This document shows positions 35,231-48,100 of a stretch of 64,000 nucleotides of DNA, piece after piece (position 1 is the stretch's first letter; each line of letters opens with the position of its first letter). Under the pieces are notes generated by a model. That model did not search any database. It was not told the DNA's origin and was given only the letters and a program-made list of their open reading frames with translations. This DNA comes from Phoenix dactylifera. Lineage: Eukaryota > Streptophyta > Magnoliopsida > Arecales > Arecaceae. The translations under genes and the position numbers were made by a program. The DNA lies in contig NC_052392.1 in NCBI RefSeq assembly GCF_009389715.1, positions 33,094,125 to 33,158,124 of the forward strand, read 5' to 3'.

Positions 35231-37859
35231 TTTAAAAAAAATTTGGATATATTTTCATAGAAATCATATGAATCATCTGTTTTAGAAAAAAAACAAAAAT
35301 CCAATAATGACCCATGTGGGCCCAGTAGCCACCCAAACTTTACCACGGGTAGCCTCATCTTAGGTACACCGTACGCCTCGGAGGGCCCACCCAACGGATG
35401 GCAGGCATTTGCCGGAGACCAAACTTCTGGTGGGTTGCGTTGTTCCCCCACTGCTTGCACCAAAAGGAGGCCGTTCCCTCGTGCATGCAACCACTTTTAA
35501 GCAATTTGCCGTGGAGCAAACTAGTGGGGCTCTCTTTTATGATTGATAGGGGGATATATGGGATCCGATTCCGATGCCTTTCGAAAGTAAAAAGCTACAC
35601 TCATGGCTGGATTTGGATTTCTAATGTACCTATCATTCTCAGGACCTCTTGGAGCTACTCTACGCCACCCAATGCTCTTAAAAAAAACAGGGTCAAAAAG
35701 ATCAAAGAAAAAAAAAGAAGAAAGAACATGAAAAAGAAAGCTTTTTAAGTACAAATATTGTTATAATATGATAGAATGGAATTGATTCTTGCATGGAAGT
35801 TTAGTATTCATCTATGTGTCCATTATATAATAATATTATTTATAAGAAAAAGGAAAAAAAATTATAAAGATGCACCAAAAATGGGGAATCAACTCTTATT
35901 CAAAAAATTTTATATCATTTATCCATCTGTTATGTTGGTAAAGCAATGATATTTATGATGAAAAGAAAAAGAGGAGTACCAAATATGCGAGAAGAATAGA
36001 AGGCACAGATTCTCAGTTTGGATATTTAGACTACGTGAGATGATCATCTGTTAATGACCAGATTACAGCACCGAAATCATGGCTCATTTTTCAGTGTTAC
36101 TTTCGTTCCGTTGACGTATTTAAAATCTTGATTTGTCGGCCCTGTTGACATTATGGCGAGAAAATTGTAGTGCTAGATTAGCTATTGGAAATATTTTTGT
36201 CATGAACTTGTTTCTCTTGTAACACTCTGTAGTTATTGATCCATGTTGGTATGCATTAATGATATTTAGCAATAAAGTGTTGAGTAATCATTTGATATCA
36301 AAAGTTTATGCATTTAGGAAAAAGGATCCTAGTATCATATTGAGTAGGCAATTGATCCCAAAAATTCATACTTTTTTAGAAAAAAAGGGTCATTAAATAT
36401 ATTAAGTTTAATAGTAATTGACTAAACTGGGCAGGATCAATAATATATGACAGGCTTAACACCCCCTTCCCTCATATATAACCGGGACTACATGTATGGA
36501 GGACAAAAAATTGGGATGACTAAATAAATAATTACTAGGAAGGGCACCTGAATTCATGCATGATCTTATATAAACCTAAGTTCTGATACCATGTTGAGTA
36601 ATAATTGCCAATAAAATCTTAAGCTTATAGGCAAAGAATAAACAACATATATTATGATCAACATAAACCAACCTTACCTTTTCTTTCTCACTAATTTTTT
36701 TTCAAAAAGCTCTATTTTGTTAGTCTCAAACATTATAAGGACAAATGTGTGTGATTATATATTTGAAATGGACATCCACATAATAGCCGCATTGATAGGT
36801 TCTATGTTAGCGTAGGTTAAACTCAAGTGTGGGCTAGGGCTTGCTCCTTTCCTATATGCATAGCATAAAGAAGTATATCACTTGCATGTAAACCCTTAAT
36901 CGGATCATTTCTTATGAAATTCCTAGGTTCCTTTTCTAAAGCTTACCTATCAAGTTGATAGTCCGAAGCAGCACATAATACAACTAGTAGGTATTATATT
37001 CAACTAGATTATGCCGAACTTTGTAGGAGCTACCAGATTCGTGGTTACTTGATTTTATTTCCATCTTATGAGCGAGCATGCAGGCAAACAAAATTTAAAA
37101 GTTTTTTTGGGATTTTTTATAAATTTTTATTAGAGATAATATTAAATTTTAGCCAAGTTTTTATATTTTATTAGAATAATTCTAGTATATTTTTTTATTA
37201 TTGTGTGTTGATCTTTGAAATTTCATCCTAGCGGTCAAATTTTCCTTCACTCTTCTCGTTGTGTTATAATTTCTCGCCTCAAATCTCAAACATATGGATG
37301 GGGTACGGATTAACTCTTGGAATTATATTGTTGTGCCAATCTAGGTTCCTAGGTCACCATAGCATCATCACTATAGAAAAAGAATTCAGTATTTCAATGA
37401 TTATGAAGCAATACCACAAAAGGTTCTCACTTTTCCATTTTTATATAGTACTAGTGATATGAGACATCAATCCAATACCCATATCGATGCTATTGATCTA
37501 GGCATTCAGACCCAATCTAGACGAACAAAGGCAAAGGTGTAATACCTTGCCTCATTCTAAAACTCAACACCGACTCACTCTGAATCAATCAAGCAGGCTA
37601 AGTCGACCCAACAACAACTCACCAGCTGAGGGTTTTGGATGCCCAACCAGCCTCTTAGCTAGGCTAGGAAGGCCAAAGCCTCAACTCATACGTAATGACT
37701 GCATGACCTCCAAGAAGATTTCGAGTTAGTTGCAGTCATGAAATAGCCTCCATTTTTCTCCCTTAATTCCTCTCATCACCACCGTTATCCATCGATTCAA
37801 GCCCCTCCCCTACTCTTCTAGTGCTCCTGAGGGTGCACCAGAGCCCTCTTGCTATCAAT
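35231..37859. other. Intergenic DNA, no gene seen
   Basis: AT-rich, with A-rich low complexity at 35680-35735 and the LTR-like repeats at 36270-36640 described separately. The open frames have no recognisable homology. Confidence 0.5.
36270..36640 (-). repeat. Three TTGAGTA repeats, one next to a tRNA-iMet primer-site-like word
   Basis: TTGAGTAATCATTTGATATC (36280), TTGAGTAGGCAATTGATCCC (36340) and TTGAGTAATAATTGCCAATA (36593) each lead into AAAA(G/T)TTYATRC-like sequence. The third is preceded by TTCTGATACCA (36581-36591). On the minus strand this reads ...CAACA followed by TGGTATCAGAA, the layout of an LTR end and an initiator-Met primer binding site. A relic LTR element is possible, but no paired LTR or protein was found. 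Confidence 0.4.
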
Positions 37860-38936
37860 TTTCGCCAAATCAATAGCAATCAGATGATCCTATATTTCAA
37901 GGACCGAACCTCTTTGACCAGGCAATCTCTCTTATCTTTTCTTCTCCTCCTTATCAAATTTTTTCTCGAACTAGTCATCATCCAACTCATCATCAGATTT
38001 CCTCAACTCATTAAGAAAAATAGAGGCATTACCATCACTATTTGTGCAATTGTTGCCTCCTACCTCCTCCTCATTAGTGTCCGCATCTCTTTGCTCCCCC
38101 TTACCATCAACTCCTTCACCTTGTTAGCAGTTTTCTACCTCTTATCAATAGTTTCTTCTCCTCCTTATGAGAATCTTCCTTCCCTCCAACTACAACCTTT
38201 TTCACAACAACTTTCCTAACCTTCTCTTGCTTGGTCTAGCTTGTCTGCATTGCTTCCCTATCAATAGACAACTCAATCTTCACATATACCACTAGCTCTA
38301 GCTTATTTCTACTACCTCCTTGATGAGTGAGCTATTCACCAGCTACCTTGGCACCAACATAAGTAGTTGCTTGTAAGGATTGAGTGCCATATTTCCTCTC
38401 CTCAATAATTACATCAACTTGTAAGCATAAATAGTCAACTTCATCCTAAGTTAGGTCTTCATTGGAATGGCATCTCTTGCGTCATCAACCTCAACATCAA
38501 TGAATGTTGGTTGAGTGGATCGTAGTAGAAAAACTACCTCCTAGCTTATACATGCTTCATCTATCTTGTATTCAATATAAACTTCTATAGTATTCTTTCC
38601 TCTGACTATCTCCAACATTTCCAATACATCTAAGCCAATATTGAAGCTTTGTCTAGGTACTAAGTAGTAGAATTGGGTACGGTTCTTGTACCCTCATTGC
38701 TCTATCATGTCTTTTATCTCTGTTATATTCATTCTAACAAGATTATAGTTATCAAAGCAGCTCATAGATACCCCACTGTAGTGCATGTGGAAACAAACTT
38801 TATGGACATCATGGTGGGTATCTATAATGAAGAGATCACTCTCCATCCTTCTAAGAAGTAATAAGGCAAACCAAGTTAGAGGACCCTTAGTGTATGAGGT
38901 CCAAGACAAGTTTATAACATAAGACCAAAACTTCAA
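37860..38936 (-). mobile_element. Mutator-like (MULE) transposase N-terminal fragment
   Basis: The minus strand reads CFHMHYSGVSMSCFDNYNLV, then ITEIKDMIEQ, stop, GYKNRTQFYYLVP, then GLDVLEMLEIVRGKNTIEVY and IEYKIDE. This is the N-terminal domain of plant MuDR transposases: a beta-grasp-like start, a GY...FYY...P motif, and a DxDVLEM...IEVYIEH motif. A Ser/Asp/Glu-rich linker follows near 37990-38060 (NELRKSDDELDDD). Several stops and no catalytic DDE or SWIM region make it a dead fragment. Confidence 0.65.
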
Positions 38937-40421
38937 ATTAAAAAAACAACTTTCTCTATTATAGTCAAACTGTACAAAATAACAACTAAACGACTATAAG
39001 AATATATTGCTAAATAACTAATGGACTTAAATAGAGAATAACATAATTCTAAATAACAATATGGCAATATCCTAGTGCTTTACATAGGCCTAAGAGGCTT
39101 TATACTGATTCCTCTAAGCATGCTAGCAGGCATGGTCATTGACCATATTTGCTCAAGTCAACTGACTTTTTGTTAGTTAGGTTGGTAGATAAAATCAAAA
39201 TAGTTTCTCTTATACCCTAAAAAATATAGTGCTTTTCAACCAGTGAACAACTATGTGCAAAGTGACTACAAAATCCTAGCTACTAGAATTAGAGGTATCA
39301 ACAAACAAGATATAAAAAAATATCTTAAAGCAACCATAGGAGAGCATATATACAAAGAAAAAAATTATTTTGAAGTAGTTCGGCAATAAACATGAGAGAT
39401 TTTCATCCATATTACAACCAAATATCGGAAGAGGGACCATAAAACCCTAAATCCTAATGATCTATCCATTAAGAAATTATATTAAAGCATAAAAGGGTGA
39501 GGGCATATGATAATAAAGGAGCACATGCATATTAACTATAAACCATAGGTTATGGTTCACATTAACTAATAGAGCCGAAAAATCTTAAAAATAGAAATAT
39601 AACATAGGATGATATCTAAATTTAGTATTTTTAAGGAGAATTAGAGATAGAAAGGCTTATCTTGAAGAAGGGAGACATGCTCTTCACGGCTCAAACACAA
39701 AGGTTGGATGGCAATGCTCGATATTGAATGGTATAATATAGGTGCTCGATGGAATTTCGGTGTAGTAGCCAAAGAGTCAATGCTAAGAGGAAGTGTTAGA
39801 GGATATCATCGACTCCAACACAGACATTAGATGAAACAAGCCGATGAAGAAGTTATTGTTCAAGCTAGTAAAAGAGCTACACTATTTAATTGTTAGTTCA
39901 ATAAGTCATTACATGTTGCCATTACCGAGGTAATAATGACAATTGCTACTGCTGCATTTCATGGCATCCATAAGCACAACATGGCTAGCATGGAGTTTGC
40001 AACAAGAGAGAGTGTTGAAGGTCATCACAAACTTTAATGACCTTAACTATTAATTATTTTTTTGACTAATAGTTAGTGCTAGTCGAAGTTAGCTAGAGCG
40101 AGCCTTGGTCTCAATAGAACTAAGTTTTGTCTTTTAGCCCTCTATTAAAATTCATATGAAGACTGAGGTATACTATTTCTTTTGTTGGTGTGGCATCTGA
40201 TAGAAGAGATTTTGGAGCCTCTATGAGATCGAGGTGTGCAAGTCCTTGTGTATCCTCCTGGGTCGTAGAGAGAAATTAGGTTAGCTTTTAGCCAGAGATT
40301 TTGGGCTAGCCGATATTGTTCCGCAAGTTGTCATGTTGTTCTATGTACTAGCAGCCAACATCAGTCTTGATGTTTTCATCTGTAAGTTTTCGAGTGTTAG
40401 AAAAAAAAAATGTAATAGCAC
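38937..40421. other. Intergenic DNA, no gene seen
   Basis: AT-rich sequence upstream of the MULE fragment. It may hold its former leader, but there are no exons or repeats that I can support. Confidence 0.45.
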
Positions 40422-40435
40422 TTTCAATCTTCCAT

Positions 40436-40605
40436 ATAGAAAAAGGTAGTCAGTGCATGAGGCTCCTGCTATTATAGGATCTAGAGAGGATCGGATGTAG
40501 GTAGCCTTATCATGCTTGCAGAGAGTCTATTTTTGTAGTTCAACCCCGTGACCTCTAAATCATAATAGAGCAACTTTACCATTACACCAAGGCTCAACCT
40601 CTTGT
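40436..40605 (-). mobile_element. Au-type SINE with target-site duplication
   Basis: The minus strand contains GAGCCTTGGTGTAATGGTAA followed by AGTTGCTC (Pol III A-box region), GAGGTCACGGGGTTGAAC (B-box region), a central AGACTCTCTGCAAGCATGAT, and a tail with GCAGGAGCCTCATGCACTGA ending CTACCTTTTT. These match the order and wording of the plant Au SINE. It is flanked by ATGAAAGATTGAAA (minus strand, 40619-40606) and ATGGAAGATTGAAA (40435-40422), a 14-bp direct repeat with one mismatch, consistent with a target-site duplication. Confidence 0.88.
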
Positions 40606-40619
40606 TTTCAATCTTTCAT

Positions 40620-43600
40620 GTAATGAGCCAAATTATAGCAACCTACCACGTGGCTTTGCTTGGCTCAGATCACTCATGACCTGAAGCTTGACTGGTAAAT
40701 GTTTCAACCATCTTGCCTTCTAGGTTAATTTTCTTCAATATCTTTACTTTTAATTGGAAAGATGGATAATGTCAAATAGCCTAGGTTGTTGATGCAGCAA
40801 CATGAGCTATTTTAATTTAAACATAAGCATTCGTTAGTAGCTCAAAACTTGGCATAAATGAAATATGTGGAGATTTGAGATCTCAAATTAGACAAGACAA
40901 TAACAAGTTCAGCTCCTCTCAAGTTCAAGGGTCGAACTTGACGGTTCGATTCCACAATCACAGTCATCCATGTAATGCTGGATGACAGGTGATGCATCTG
41001 GCCCATGCTGTACATGGAAAAGTAGCTCATGCAACACATGATGCCCGACGCATCACGACCATCCTGCAATACAAGGACAGTGATGATTGATCGGACTGGA
41101 TTGTCAATTCCGGTATCTGACGATACGAATTACTCATTCTGTAAGCACTTGATGTAAACGAGCTCCTCTATCTTGTGTTCTTGGCCAGTGCATCAATGTT
41201 GTGCCAAATTTGAGATTCCAATGGACCATCATTCATTTGGACACTGTAGCACAGCATGATTAGTTATGTTAGTTAATGTCATAGAGCTATCAAAATTGCC
41301 TTTGTACATGTGAATGTGTGACCACTCAAATGGAAAGCACTGTGGAGATATCCAGGGGCAGCTACCATTCACATGGAATGCCTTGATGCCCCCAACTCTT
41401 TTAACCTCCACCATTCATAAGCTCTTTCGGCCTTAGCCTGTGCACCATATATACCATGCTCCAAAAGGGCAGAACAGAGGAACCACGGGCATCATGCTTT
41501 CCTCTGGTGGGACCCCTCACCCCACTAATGGCATCTGGGACTTGGGATAGGGCTCGGTTCCACTGGTTGAGCTTCCTTCCCTGCAGGCTTTTCTCCTATT
41601 CTGTTGTCACCTTTTTATCTTGTCCCAAAGCAAATGTGCCAAGATATCAGGGAGCCAATGACAATTATTTTCTTTTTCATAAAAAAGATTGGGTAGCTTC
41701 AGCTCCTTCCTGGAAAGTGAACAAAAGTAGGAGTCAGAGAGGTGCTTGTAAATGAAGCTTGCACTTGTTCTGAATTTGTGCTCTTTTTGTATTATATTCA
41801 CCAATTGTCAGTCTTACTTAGCTCAGCTGAAGTGACTTCTGTTTCTATTGTTATGCTCTATTTACATCAACATGGGAGACCTTTTGTAATTACATATGGG
41901 TGGGACTCCCCCATTTCCTAAACTAAAAAAGAAAATTTAAAATTATAGAAAATATTCACTAAGATATATTTTTTGATTAATTAGCAAATTGTTTAGGAAG
42001 TTGAAGCCACATATTCCTAGATCTAAGGGGTTTTTTTTTTGAATGTGCCAAATAGTATGATACAGTGTAAAACAACTCGGATCTTGAGTGTCCAATGAAA
42101 TGATCGAACGAAGAATTCCCCCAAAAGTGGACAATGTTATGAGATGCCAATTTGAAAGTATTTGATAATATATGCTTGTTTGACACAAAGAGCATATCTG
42201 ATTTCTGCTGCATGTCTCATTCCATCTAGTATCGAAATTTATTGATGAGGATGTATGAGAGCCATGTTTCTGGTTTTCTTTATGTTTTTCAATGTGAATC
42301 CACATAGCTACCTTTGCTCTTTTAAACAATTATAAAATTGTTTGGTCCAATTATAGTAGGAGTCATTAGCAGAACATGGCTCTTGCTCATTGAAAATAGG
42401 AAACAAATAAAAAGAATCTTATAACATGAATGCCAGATGCTAGCATCTGTTAAAGTTGACCTTGTCTCCCTTTTTTTGGGGAAAGAGAGAAGGACTCCTT
42501 TATCTCAACTCACATTTTCAAGGAATCAAGTCATATAAACGCTTGTTAATTAAAGACCAAGGAAAAGTCAGAAAGATAAAGGTAAAGGAAGAACAAGCAT
42601 TGGGTGTTAGCTACTCTTCAACTCCATTTTAGAGAGCCTTTCGACCTCAAATGAAAAATAAAACTAAAATAAAATTCCAACCTTCATACATTGCAGACTA
42701 TAATTATCTGAAACATGGAGAGTTCGATGGCGAGCTAATACATTACAAGCTGGCAGAGATCATTTGCGAACCCTACGAGCAGTGTTCTAGGAGGAACCTT
42801 TTGACATATTGATGCAAAAACAATTTTTATTGCTGCATTAACACAATATACAATATTAAGGAATGCGATAAACTTAAGTAAAAATAAGCATGATTGTCCG
42901 AATTTAAGTTCGAATAATCATTGTGTCATAACTCAAAATAGAGATGTGGCTCGGTCTACTTTGATATTTTGGAATATGGATGCGGGTTCGGCCCCTTGGA
43001 TCCCTATCAAGATCGATGAAAGTCACTGATCATGTCTGATGTATGCAATGATGCATCGAAAGCTGTCTTTTACAAAGATCTCAATGTCAATCAAGGACTG
43101 ATGGTGCATTAGACCAATAAATGATCCAATGATCAAATGGGGGAACTAACCACAGCCAATATGGTTAACTACAATATCAATTAAAAAAAAACGTAAAGCT
43201 GTATATTTATTATTATTTACATTGGTCTTGGGTTGAAATAGAATAGGATGTGAACACTGACAACAAGACCTGGCCTGGTCCTAGTCATGTTTCTTTCGCT
43301 GTCTTCAAAGGTGCCATTGGAATGGTCGGCCGAGGAGAAAAGCTCTCTGCGTCCAATGTATTGAACTTTGACTGCACCAACCGGCTGGCCCCCACAAAAT
43401 AAGAGAGGTGGTCAGCTATCGCCATCCAACGTATACAAAGTTTGAACTCATTTCTTCTCCCTTTTGTGTCTTTCTCCAACCAATGCCGTCAAGGAACGGG
43501 TAGAAATCTCATGTGACCATATGGTTGCAGTAATGCTCTCGGGAAAGTCACAAAAATATAAACCCCCGATGACCCCAAACAAAGTTGTCACAAATGTTTC

Positions 43601-43740
43601 TCACAGAAAGGAAAAAAACCACCAGACCCACGAGTATGGATTTAGTGGGTACAATCATATATCTAACTAGTGGGGAGACCTGGCAAGGAAAAAAAAAAAA
43701 AAAAAGGGGCTTAGAACATGACATGGTTTGTAAAAGCTGA
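40620..43740. other. Intergenic DNA, no gene supported
   Basis: Several frames of 60-130 codons exist (for example 41456-41755 plus and 41943-42329 minus), but they lack recognisable motifs, splice context or biased codon use. An A-run of about 19 lies at 43689-43707. A non-coding RNA cannot be excluded. Confidence 0.45.
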
Positions 43741-45088
43741 TTTTTTTATTTTTTTTTTTGGTGAATCGGCTGCTCACACTATCCTAGCATGAGCACAACC
43801 AACTACATCAGAATCAAGCAAGCAACGCAGAGCAAAAGAAACGGAAAACTGCTGAGTCCAAAAAAACTCTCTGGAGTAATGTGCAGTGAAAAAGGCGGCC
43901 CAGTCGGCCGCCTGGTTCGCCTCCTGAAGAACATACCAAAACTGGAGGATCCGGCACTCCCGTAGCATCCGACAGTATCGCCCAGAAGTGGGTGCTCGAC
44001 CTCCTCCCGCCCCTCATCCCTAAGGCGCGCCATCAAGGAACCTGAGTCGCCCTCCAAAATGATGCAACCAGCCTACAAAACATGTCTCGCATAAGAAAAC
44101 CTCCTGCTGCAATCAGCCTACCGCCATAGTTTCTGATAACAAAAGCCACTCCTGCCCGATCGGCACTACCGGACATACTCCCATCGAAGTTCACCTTTAG
44201 ATGACCAGAGGGTGGGGGCTTCCAAGAAACAAGAACAAACCTAGGCGTTGTGGTAGCGAAGAGGGAGTCCCAGATGTTTCTAGACATCGCAGATAAATCC
44301 AACTCACCAACCTCCATGATCTCCACTACCTGACAGAGAGCCCGCTCTACAATAGACCTCAGGAAAGCCCTCCTCCCCTCAAAGACTTTGACGTTTCTGT
44401 CCAGCCAAATATGATACGCCAGGTAGACAGCAGTCAAACCCCACCCCGCAGTGCTCGGCAATCGTAGAGCAATCCTCACGTGCCGCAGAAAATCCTCCAC
44501 GCCAAAAGTAGGCCCCGGTAAGAAAAAAGATGCCCTCCTCCAGACCTGAGCCGCCCGTGGGCACTCAAATAGCATATGGCAAACAGTCTCCATCGACTTC
44601 GGGCAGTCCACATACATCAGATAAACCCTCATCCCCCTCCTAGCCAGCAAACTCCTAGTTGGTAGGTAGTCCCAAACCACCTTCCAGATAAACAGTGCCA
44701 TCCGCAGGTGAGCCCGCATTCTCTAAATCCACCTACCATCGCAATGCCTGGCCGGCTCACCCCCTATCAATGCCTGTATATCAGTTGCCCTCACCCTGGC
44801 TGACCCAAACGCTGCCCACACCTGCCTATCCATCCCATCCTGAGGAATCGGAGTGGCAAGTACCCACTTCGCTAGTTGTGTCCCAAAAACCTCCCTGATC
44901 ACGGCCTCATCCCACCGGCCCCCGCCATGGATCATCAGATCACTGACTCTACGACCGGCGAGCCTCATTGAGTCGACCATTGTCGGCAACCTGTAAAGTG
45001 GTATCTCCGCCAGCCACCGATCCTCCAAAATGTCGATGGACTGCCCATCCCCAACCATCCACCGGATTGCTGGAAGCACCAAGTGCAC
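43741..45088 (-). mobile_element. 5'-truncated L1-type LINE with poly-A tail
   Basis: The minus strand starts at 45088 with IRWMVGDGQSIDILEDRWL, then a zf-RVT domain (WKVVWDYLPTRSLLARRGMR, C and H residues in VDCPKSMETVCHMLFECP). An RNase H domain follows (VNFDGSMSGSADRAGVAFVI), and the tail WYVLQEANQAADWAAFF ends DSDVVGCAHARIV. A run of T with one A at 43741-43761 is the poly-A tail on the element's strand. The coding order is nearly continuous, with a stop near 44720 and a frame change near 44035, so this copy is younger than the one at 18.6-21.6 kb. No clean target-site duplication was found. Confidence 0.88.
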
Positions 45089-45150
45089 GAAACAGCAGAG
45101 TGTAAAGCACTGAGTGCACGGAAGAGCACCAAGTGCACCGAGTGTAAAAA
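45070..45150. repeat. GTGCACG micro-repeat at the LINE 5' junction
   Basis: CACCAAGTGCACGA, CTGAGTGCACGGAAG and CACCAAGTGCACCGAGTG recur within 80 bp, together with two GAGTGTAAA words, exactly at the 5' end of the truncated LINE. Confidence 0.6.
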
Positions 45151-48100
45151 CTGATTACGTGAGGGTTTGCTCAGGCATGCATTTAGTTCTTTATTAGTTG
45201 TGCACTAGAAAAACCATGAATAGTTATATAGGGACAATAAACCTAAAAATGACATTAGTCTCATTTTTAGCATCGGTGACATACCCGCACACCTATCTAT
45301 AGTGCCATTTGACTTGTGTCAACAGGATTTTTAGCATGCTCGTCTCCTTAGTGCGAGAGGAACTTCGAGCAAATAAGTTTTGTGGCATTCTCGGTGGGAT
45401 ACTGCATAGTTGCCATCAATACTAATAGGAAGAAAGTCAAGGAAGCAGTTGTAGAGAAAATATCTACTTTGCTAAGGCCATTCTTCGAGCAATATGCAAT
45501 ATCTTCGGCTTCGCTACTAGAACGAGTTGAAACACTTGTTTCTGTGATTGAATGCTGATACGCCTGGTACGCTACATTTTAGCAAAGTTTGTAATAAAGA
45601 TAGCCAAGCCCATTCTTGTGATGAATGAATCGGCTTATCGGCTAGCGAGCAGAGATGCTAGGTTCTATGAAGAACTCGAGTTAGAAACTTCAACTCATCA
45701 AGAGCTAATGTCAAATACTTTTCAATAAAGCCCTCAAAATCCACTGACTAAGGTAGCACAGCAATTATACTAGCAAGATTACGACAGACCGAGCTATTGA
45801 TAAATACTTCAATCAATACCTGGCCAATATTTAATATTGTCGATCATGGTGAATTGCAAAAGATTGCTGCAAAAATTGTTAAATCCATGCTGATAGTACT
45901 TTCCAATCATTTTCTAGGAGTGAAGGAAAAACTTATAACAGCTTACAACATTAATTATAATCATCATGAGGGCTGGCAGGCAACCTCCCTAAAGGGTTCT
46001 TTCAGAGTTTTTCTATATAACATGCACTCCAAGTTTATATGCTGGGGTAGCGTAACGACAGAATAATGATTCTGATCCAGTACTTGATGGTAAGTATAAT
46101 TAAAGACCCTTTTATGGATTATGAGTAGTATAGATCTTAGTGCTATCAAAAAAAAACAATTGGAAGATTGAAGAGTGATGAATTCGGTCTGAAGGTGGAA
46201 TAAATAAATAGTATTTTATATTATCCAATGAGAAGGACATCCACTAAAGTTTCGCCCAAGAGACTGATACAAACAATATAGCCCATGGATTTCTATTCTA
46301 CAAGTCTTTTGCGACCTTTTTAATTCTTTCCCACTCCTCTTAGAGAGTTTTGGCCGTCAGTTCGAAAGCTATTCTCATTCTCTCTCTAGAAGTTGTACTT
46401 TTTAGCGAGCTTGATTAGTTATACTTCGAGAGACTCAATCTAGTTCTTCTAGGTTGGCCAATAGATGATGAATGCCAAAATGTAGGCCAGCTTGTGCTGA
46501 AGAGCATCGGCTTGATCTGCCAAAGGGTAGATTGAACATTGAAGAATATTGATGCTAGAGCCATTAATGAAAAGTATCTAAAGAAAATATTATCTTATAT
46601 TATGAGAAGCACACAAGAAATACACAAAGTTGAAGGGACATGATATTTTATACTTTTAGCTAATATAGTTACATAAGAATGAATACAAGATTGATTGGAC
46701 TGATGCTCTCAAGATGCTCACTTCACTACTGACTAAGACTAAGAAATCCTATACTATCATTGGCTTGCTGGAGCTTCATGATGATCCAATATTCTATCCA
46801 TCACACTACATTATCAATTGCAGTGGAGGTGGAATGAGTGAAGCAAGCTCAGGGCTTAGGGATGGATGTAGTTGATAAGAGTGGAAATATGCAAGGATCC
46901 ACTTCAACTGGCCCAAAAAAGGTGAGGGCACATTATTGGCCAAAGGCTGGTCGAAAAGATATGGGCTTGCCGATTTGGAAACCCTCAACCAAACAATAAG
47001 CTGATGGTGATGGTATCCTAATTCGGTAATAAAATTAATTTATAATGATACCTTAATTTATGATGGTACTCTAATTTTGCAAACTAGTTGGAAGTCAATT
47101 AATCAAACAAATAGATTGTTCTGACCAACACTCAGTCTTAGTCACCACAATAAGTGAAAGCAAATCAGGAAGAGGCATGAGGATAGTCAGGAGGAGGAAG
47201 AAGAATTAACACCAAAGAGAAAAAGTGATGACAAGCCAAATGGCAAGGGTTGGGGCATATGGATGAACCACTAGCATGAGTTTAGCTAGAAAGTGATCAA
47301 AAGAAAGATAGAAAATAGTATCGGTCCAGGTGCCTTGACATTCAAGAACTTTTATCACTGTCACACAACAATTTGAAGGAGATAAATTGGGAGTGTATTA
47401 TTGGGCTACAGTAGAGGAATGTAGAACTGGGCAATGATAGTAAAAACTAAGCTACTCCCACTCTGAAAGTAGAAGCAACGGTAGACTAATATAAGATAAA
47501 ATACATTGGATTGATTGTCAAAGAATACCCAAAAAATACACATTCCACTTTTTATACTAAATATTATAACTGCCTACTCTAATAGTTACTACCCACATCT
47601 AACATTTACTACTTGCTGTTCTACTAACTAATGCCAGTTATCTTCCACTACAGCACAATCATTAAGATGACCAATTTGCATCAACAGTCAGACCGATACT
47701 CATAGTCTATCAATCTTGACTCATCATAAAACCTCTTTTGGCCTACCTCACCATAACTTTGGCTATCTCTTCTTAATTGTTCTATAGCATGGCCTTTTGT
47801 CTTGAAGACATCGGTAAGACCAATTTGGTTAGTCCATATAATACTCATTCATCTCGATCTCTTTCTTTTATCGGTCATTTAGATGATTATATTAACATGA
47901 GGCCTGGGCTTTATGCTTGGAAGTCTCATTTACCTTAAAGCTATCATGTGTATGATTCTTGGATGTCAAGATGTGGTGTAAACAATGCTTCCTATATCCT
48001 ATTAATCATCGATCAAGTAGGTAATGAATTACTTCCATATCTATTGTCACATGTATAATGTTTAGAAATTTGAAGGACTTATGCCTTTTGAAGTTTTCGT

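Noticed and set aside
41456..41755. 99-codon plus-strand frame
   Set aside because: No recognisable domain, no promoter or splice context, and the composition matches the surrounding non-coding DNA.
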